From positions 22,785 to 86,784 of the forward strand of contig JAZLLU010000001.1 of the NCBI GenBank assembly GCA_045598285.1: DNA of 64,000 bases, written 5' to 3'. Source of the stretch: RGIG5612 sp045598285 (lineage in GTDB: Bacteria > Bacillota > Clostridia > Lachnospirales > Lachnospiraceae). Each line of letters starts with the position of its first letter. Position 1 is the first letter of the stretch. Both the position numbers and the translations under genes were made by a program. Positions 61,318 to 64,000 of the stretch are shown here, piece by piece. The notes under the pieces were generated by a model. It saw nothing but the letters and a program-made list of their open reading frames with translations, was not told the origin of the DNA and did not search any database.

Positions 61318-62999
61318 AAAAGCCAACATCATTAAGAAACAAAACCATAGGATTAATTATTGGCGCTCTTATCTTAGCCGTAATTTTTGGTGTTGTATTT
61401 TGCCTCATATTTGCAAATAAATATTTTGTGAATCATGAACAAAAGAAAATGGTTGAGCTTCATGACATGATGGAAATAACTTTTTCTAACGAAGTGGGAC
61501 CTTCCCAAAATATTTTTCAAATGCCTGATAACGAAAATAGATTAAATTCTATTAATGAACTTATATTTTTCTGCGAAGAAAACGCGATTTCACTAACAAT
61601 TCAAAATCCTGGTGGCATTGTAATATTTTCTTATGGCTCTAATGCTATGCTTAATAGCCGACTTAATGAAATCATTCTTTCTGGTAATGCAAATAGTGAT
61701 GTAATTAAAACCGGCCCGGGATATACAATCCAAACTACTAATGGAACAAATGGAGAACCTGCATATCTGGAACTTTGGGGATTTTTAGAAAATGGTAACA
61801 GTTTTGTTGCTAGAACTTCGTATGCAAATATTCAAAATAATATTAATGTTTCTCTGGAATTTTATTTGATAGTTTCTCTTGCACTTATTATTATTGCTGC
61901 TGTTGTTGTCTTTTTCCTCATAAATTATTACTCAGAACCAATTAGAAAACTCGCCGACCTTTCTAGACGAGTTAGTGAAGGAAATTTTGAAACTAAATAT
62001 GAATATAAACACTTTAGACAAGATGAAATTGGAATGCTTGGTGAAAACATTAATGCGATAGGTTATAAACTTGAAAAAACTATTGCCGATCTTAAGAGTG
62101 CGAACCTTAATCTTCAAAATGAGTTAAAAGCTAAAACAGAGCAAGAAGAAGCTAGAAAAAAATATATGTCGGATGTTAACCATGAACTAAAAACTCCGAT
62201 AGCTTTAATTTCTAGTTATGCAGAAGGCCTTAAAGAAGGAATTTCTGATGACCCTGAAGATAGAGATTATTATTGCAATGTAATTATTGATGAAGCTGAA
62301 AAGATGAACTTAATTGTTAAACGTCTTTCAACTCTTAATCAGCTAGAAGAAGGTCGAAGTGCGGTTTCATTAGAGAGATTTAATGTTGTTGAAGTTATTA
62401 ACGGCTTCTTAAATACTATGTCAGTAATTATTGAAGAAAAAGGAGTAAATGTTTTCTTCAACAATAAGGACGTAGCTTATGTTTGGTCTGATGAGTTTTT
62501 ATTTGAGGAAGTTTTAGTTAATTATTTTAATAATGCACTTAACCATTTAGACGACAATAAGACAATTAGAATTAATGTTGAAAAACTTAAAGAAAATGTA
62601 CGAGTGACAGTTTATAACTCGGGTGAAAATATTCCAGAAGATGAAATTCCTAAACTTTGGGGCAAGTTCTATAAAGTAGATAAAGCTCGTACTAGAGAGT
62701 ATGGTGGAAGTGGACTTGGACTTTCAATTGTTAAGGCTATTTGTGATTCATTAAATAAAAAATGTGGAGTTTACAATTTGATGGATGGCGTAGCTTTTTG
62801 GGTTGAACTAGAATCTGCAGCGGCTATTAGCACTGAAGAAGATATTACTTCAACAAAACGAATTTCATTTGAAGAAGCTGGACAAGAAGGCGTTAAACCA
62901 GAAAAACCAGAAACAATTTCAAAACTTAAACTAAGCGAACTTCCTATTTGGAAAAAGATTTCTAATAGAGAATCTAAAAATAAAAAGGACAAACAATGA
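61314..62999 (+). CDS. Membrane sensor histidine kinase
   Basis: The 561-residue protein has two membrane helices (about 11-34 and 183-205) around an extracytoplasmic sensor of about 150 residues, a HAMP domain (about 207-260), the dimerisation/phosphoacceptor region with His290 in DVNHELKTPIALISSYAEGL, and an ATPase domain (NYFNNALNH, GLGLSIV). A further polar tail of about 60 residues follows the kinase domain. It resembles VanS/BceS-like kinases in layout. It overlaps the regulator by 4 bases and ung by 4 bases. Confidence 0.94.
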   Translation: MKKPTSLRNKTIGLIIGALILAVIFGVVFCLIFANKYFVNHEQKKMVELHDMMEITFSNEVGPSQNIFQMPDNENRLNSINELIFFCEENAISLTIQNPGGIVIFSYGSNAMLNSRLNEIILSGNANSDVIKTGPGYTIQTTNGTNGEPAYLELWGFLENGNSFVARTSYANIQNNINVSLEFYLIVSLALIIIAAVVVFFLINYYSEPIRKLADLSRRVSEGNFETKYEYKHFRQDEIGMLGENINAIGYKLEKTIADLKSANLNLQNELKAKTEQEEARKKYMSDVNHELKTPIALISSYAEGLKEGISDDPEDRDYYCNVIIDEAEKMNLIVKRLSTLNQLEEGRSAVSLERFNVVEVINGFLNTMSVIIEEKGVNVFFNNKDVAYVWSDEFLFEEVLVNYFNNALNHLDDNKTIRINVEKLKENVRVTVYNSGENIPEDEIPKLWGKFYKVDKARTREYGGSGLGLSIVKAICDSLNKKCGVYNLMDGVAFWVELESAAAISTEEDITSTKRISFEEAGQEGVKPEKPETISKLKLSELPIWKKISNRESKNKKDKQ

Positions 63000-63664
63000 C
63001 TGAAATAAGTGCAGATTGGTTAGAAGCATTAAGCCCAGAATTTAGTAAAGATTACTACGCAAAACTTTATAATAAAGTTGGCGAAGAATATAAAAACTAT
63101 AAGTGTTTTCCACCTATGGAAGAACTTTTTACTGCCTTTGATTTGACTCCACTTTCTAAAGTTAAGGTGGTTATTTTAGGCCAAGACCCTTATCATGAGG
63201 ATAATCAAGCACATGGCCTTTGCTTTTCAGTAAAAAAAGGTGTTGATATTCCACCTTCTTTAGTAAATATCTATAAGGAACTTAATGACGACTTAGGATG
63301 CAAGGTGCCGAAGCATGGCTACCTTGAAAAGTGGGCAAATGAGGGCGTACTTCTTTTAAATACAGTTTTAACTGTTCGTGCGCATAATGCAAATTCTCAC
63401 AGAGGTATTGGATGGGAAGAGTTTACTGATGCAGCTATCAAAATATTAAATGAGCAAGACCGTCCAATTGTTTTTATGCTTTGGGGTAAACCAGCAGGTG
63501 AAAAAAAGAAGATGCTTACTAACCCTAAACATCTAATTTTAGAAGCGCCCCATCCATCGCCGCTTTCTGCTTATCGCGGATTCTTTGGATGCAAGCATTT
63601 TTCAAAATGTAATGAATTCTTAGCAAACCAGGGATTAACTCCAATCGACTGGCAAATTGATTAA
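62996..63664 (+). CDS. ung: Uracil-DNA glycosylase
   Basis: A base-excision repair enzyme that removes uracil from DNA. The 222-residue family 1 protein has VVILGQDPYHEDNQAHGLCFSV (the catalytic Asp motif GQDPYH) and HPSPLSAYRGFFGC (the HPSPLS motif). The gene overlaps the histidine kinase by 4 bases (ATGA), which places a housekeeping repair gene in the same transcript as the two-component system. No terminator is seen directly after it; the repeat element begins within 20 bases. Confidence 0.96.
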   Translation: MTEISADWLEALSPEFSKDYYAKLYNKVGEEYKNYKCFPPMEELFTAFDLTPLSKVKVVILGQDPYHEDNQAHGLCFSVKKGVDIPPSLVNIYKELNDDLGCKVPKHGYLEKWANEGVLLLNTVLTVRAHNANSHRGIGWEEFTDAAIKILNEQDRPIVFMLWGKPAGEKKKMLTNPKHLILEAPHPSPLSAYRGFFGCKHFSKCNEFLANQGLTPIDWQID

Positions 63665-63671
63665 TTTTTTA

Positions 63672-64000
63672 GAAAATTGCAATTCCCCGAGCTCTTTATT
63701 ATCGCTCGCATCCCGCACGAACTTTTTTCAACCGCTAATACGCTCTGAAAAAAGTTGTGACGGCTCTGCTCGCTATCTAAATAAATACTTATATTGTTTT
63801 GGCTCGCGAAGCTGACGGCACCTTGGCTAGTGAGGGCCCGCGCCTTGCTTCGCTACTTGCGGCGGGTAATATCATCCTCCATTAAAACTTGGCTAGCCAC
63901 CCGCCTTCATCTACGGACTTATTTTAAAAAATCTATTTTAGTCCGTAGGTTTTTACATGTTTTTCTGTAATTCGAATGAAAATCTACGGACCTATTTTAA
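63672..64000. repeat. Second copy of the structured repeat family, cut by window end
   Basis: The 336 bases after ung hold no gene. They share sequence with the 19.6-20.5 kb cluster: 63839-63862 is 23/24 identical to the reverse complement of 19706-19729, and both begin with GAGCTCTT preceded by AAATTG. New local hairpins are 63720-63730 with 63746-63756 (AACTTTTTTCA/TGAAAAAAGTT, perfect) and CTACGGACT (63911-63919) with AGTCCGTAG (63940-63948), the latter followed by a short T-run. The element continues past the window. Confidence 0.7.

Noticed and set aside
1..64000. CRISPR array, prophage, insertion sequence, tRNA or rRNA genes
   Set aside because: No regularly spaced direct repeats, transposase, phage structural or integrase genes, or cloverleaf sequences were found on reading.

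Overview
The window is a 64-kb stretch of AT-rich chromosome from a low-GC Gram-positive anaerobe. The best fit is a member of the Clostridia close to Lachnospiraceae. The reasons are the SCIFF peptide with its radical-SAM maturase, a class B sortase, HPr kinase next to an HPr-like protein, PyrR-type attenuation, the type III pantothenate kinase, RqcH, Rex, and a small protein resembling the DUF6145 family. Most genes are housekeeping and lie on the + strand in tightly packed, often overlapping operons. I see no phage, transposase, CRISPR array, tRNA or rRNA gene.

Layout. 1-6.3 kb: mfd (cut by the window edge)-mnmA-nth-small AIR-synthase-related protein-Lrp regulator-aminotransferase. 6.3-8.2 kb (minus): sortase B and a GNAT acetyltransferase. 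8.3-19.4 kb: uvrC, hprK-murB-whiA-HPr-like gene-dnaE-TrmH methyltransferase, then DUF6145-like-coaX-dusB. 19.4-20.8 kb: a 1.4-kb non-coding region with interleaved long inverted repeats, then a structured RNA that I read as 6S RNA. 20.8-31.1 kb: pheST, the SCIFF peptide and maturase, a fused secDF, a Ca2+/cation antiporter and recJ. 31.1-35.4 kb (minus): two alpha/beta hydrolases, a PHP phosphoesterase and an ABC-F ATPase. 35.5-43.5 kb: maf-hydrolase, rex-yebC-DUF512 radical SAM-der-plsY-membrane MutS-like protein. 43.5-54.2 kb: the pyrimidine locus pyrC-carB-pyrK-pyrD-pyrF-pyrE-pyrB, then pyrR-uraA, each unit with its own promoter and PyrR-type attenuator. 54.4-58.2 kb: argR-recN, a lipid kinase and plsC. 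58.2-63.7 kb: rqcH (minus), mntP, a two-component system and ung. 63.67-64.0 kb: the start of a second copy of the structured repeat.

How the genes work together. The pyr genes cover every step from carbamoyl phosphate to UMP, except that the small subunit of carbamoyl phosphate synthetase (carA) is not here. Both pyr transcription units carry a leader that can fold into a PyrR-binding hairpin, an antiterminator or a terminator. The HprK/HPr-like pair is a carbon-regulation module in which the HPr-like protein has Glu at position 15, so it is probably regulatory only. SCIFF peptide, maturase and SecDF form one gene line.

Most interesting points: the interleaved inverted-repeat cluster and its relative at the window end; a recurring promoter layout that puts the start codon at or beside the predicted transcription start of uvrC, maf, rex, argR, mntP and rqcH (leaderless mRNAs); aspartate transcarbamylase fused to only the zinc part of PyrI; an HPr-like protein with Glu15; a shortened WhiA; and a PlsY with a long acidic tail. 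No clearly undescribed defence or mobile system is visible. All assignments come from reading motifs by eye; no searches were run.
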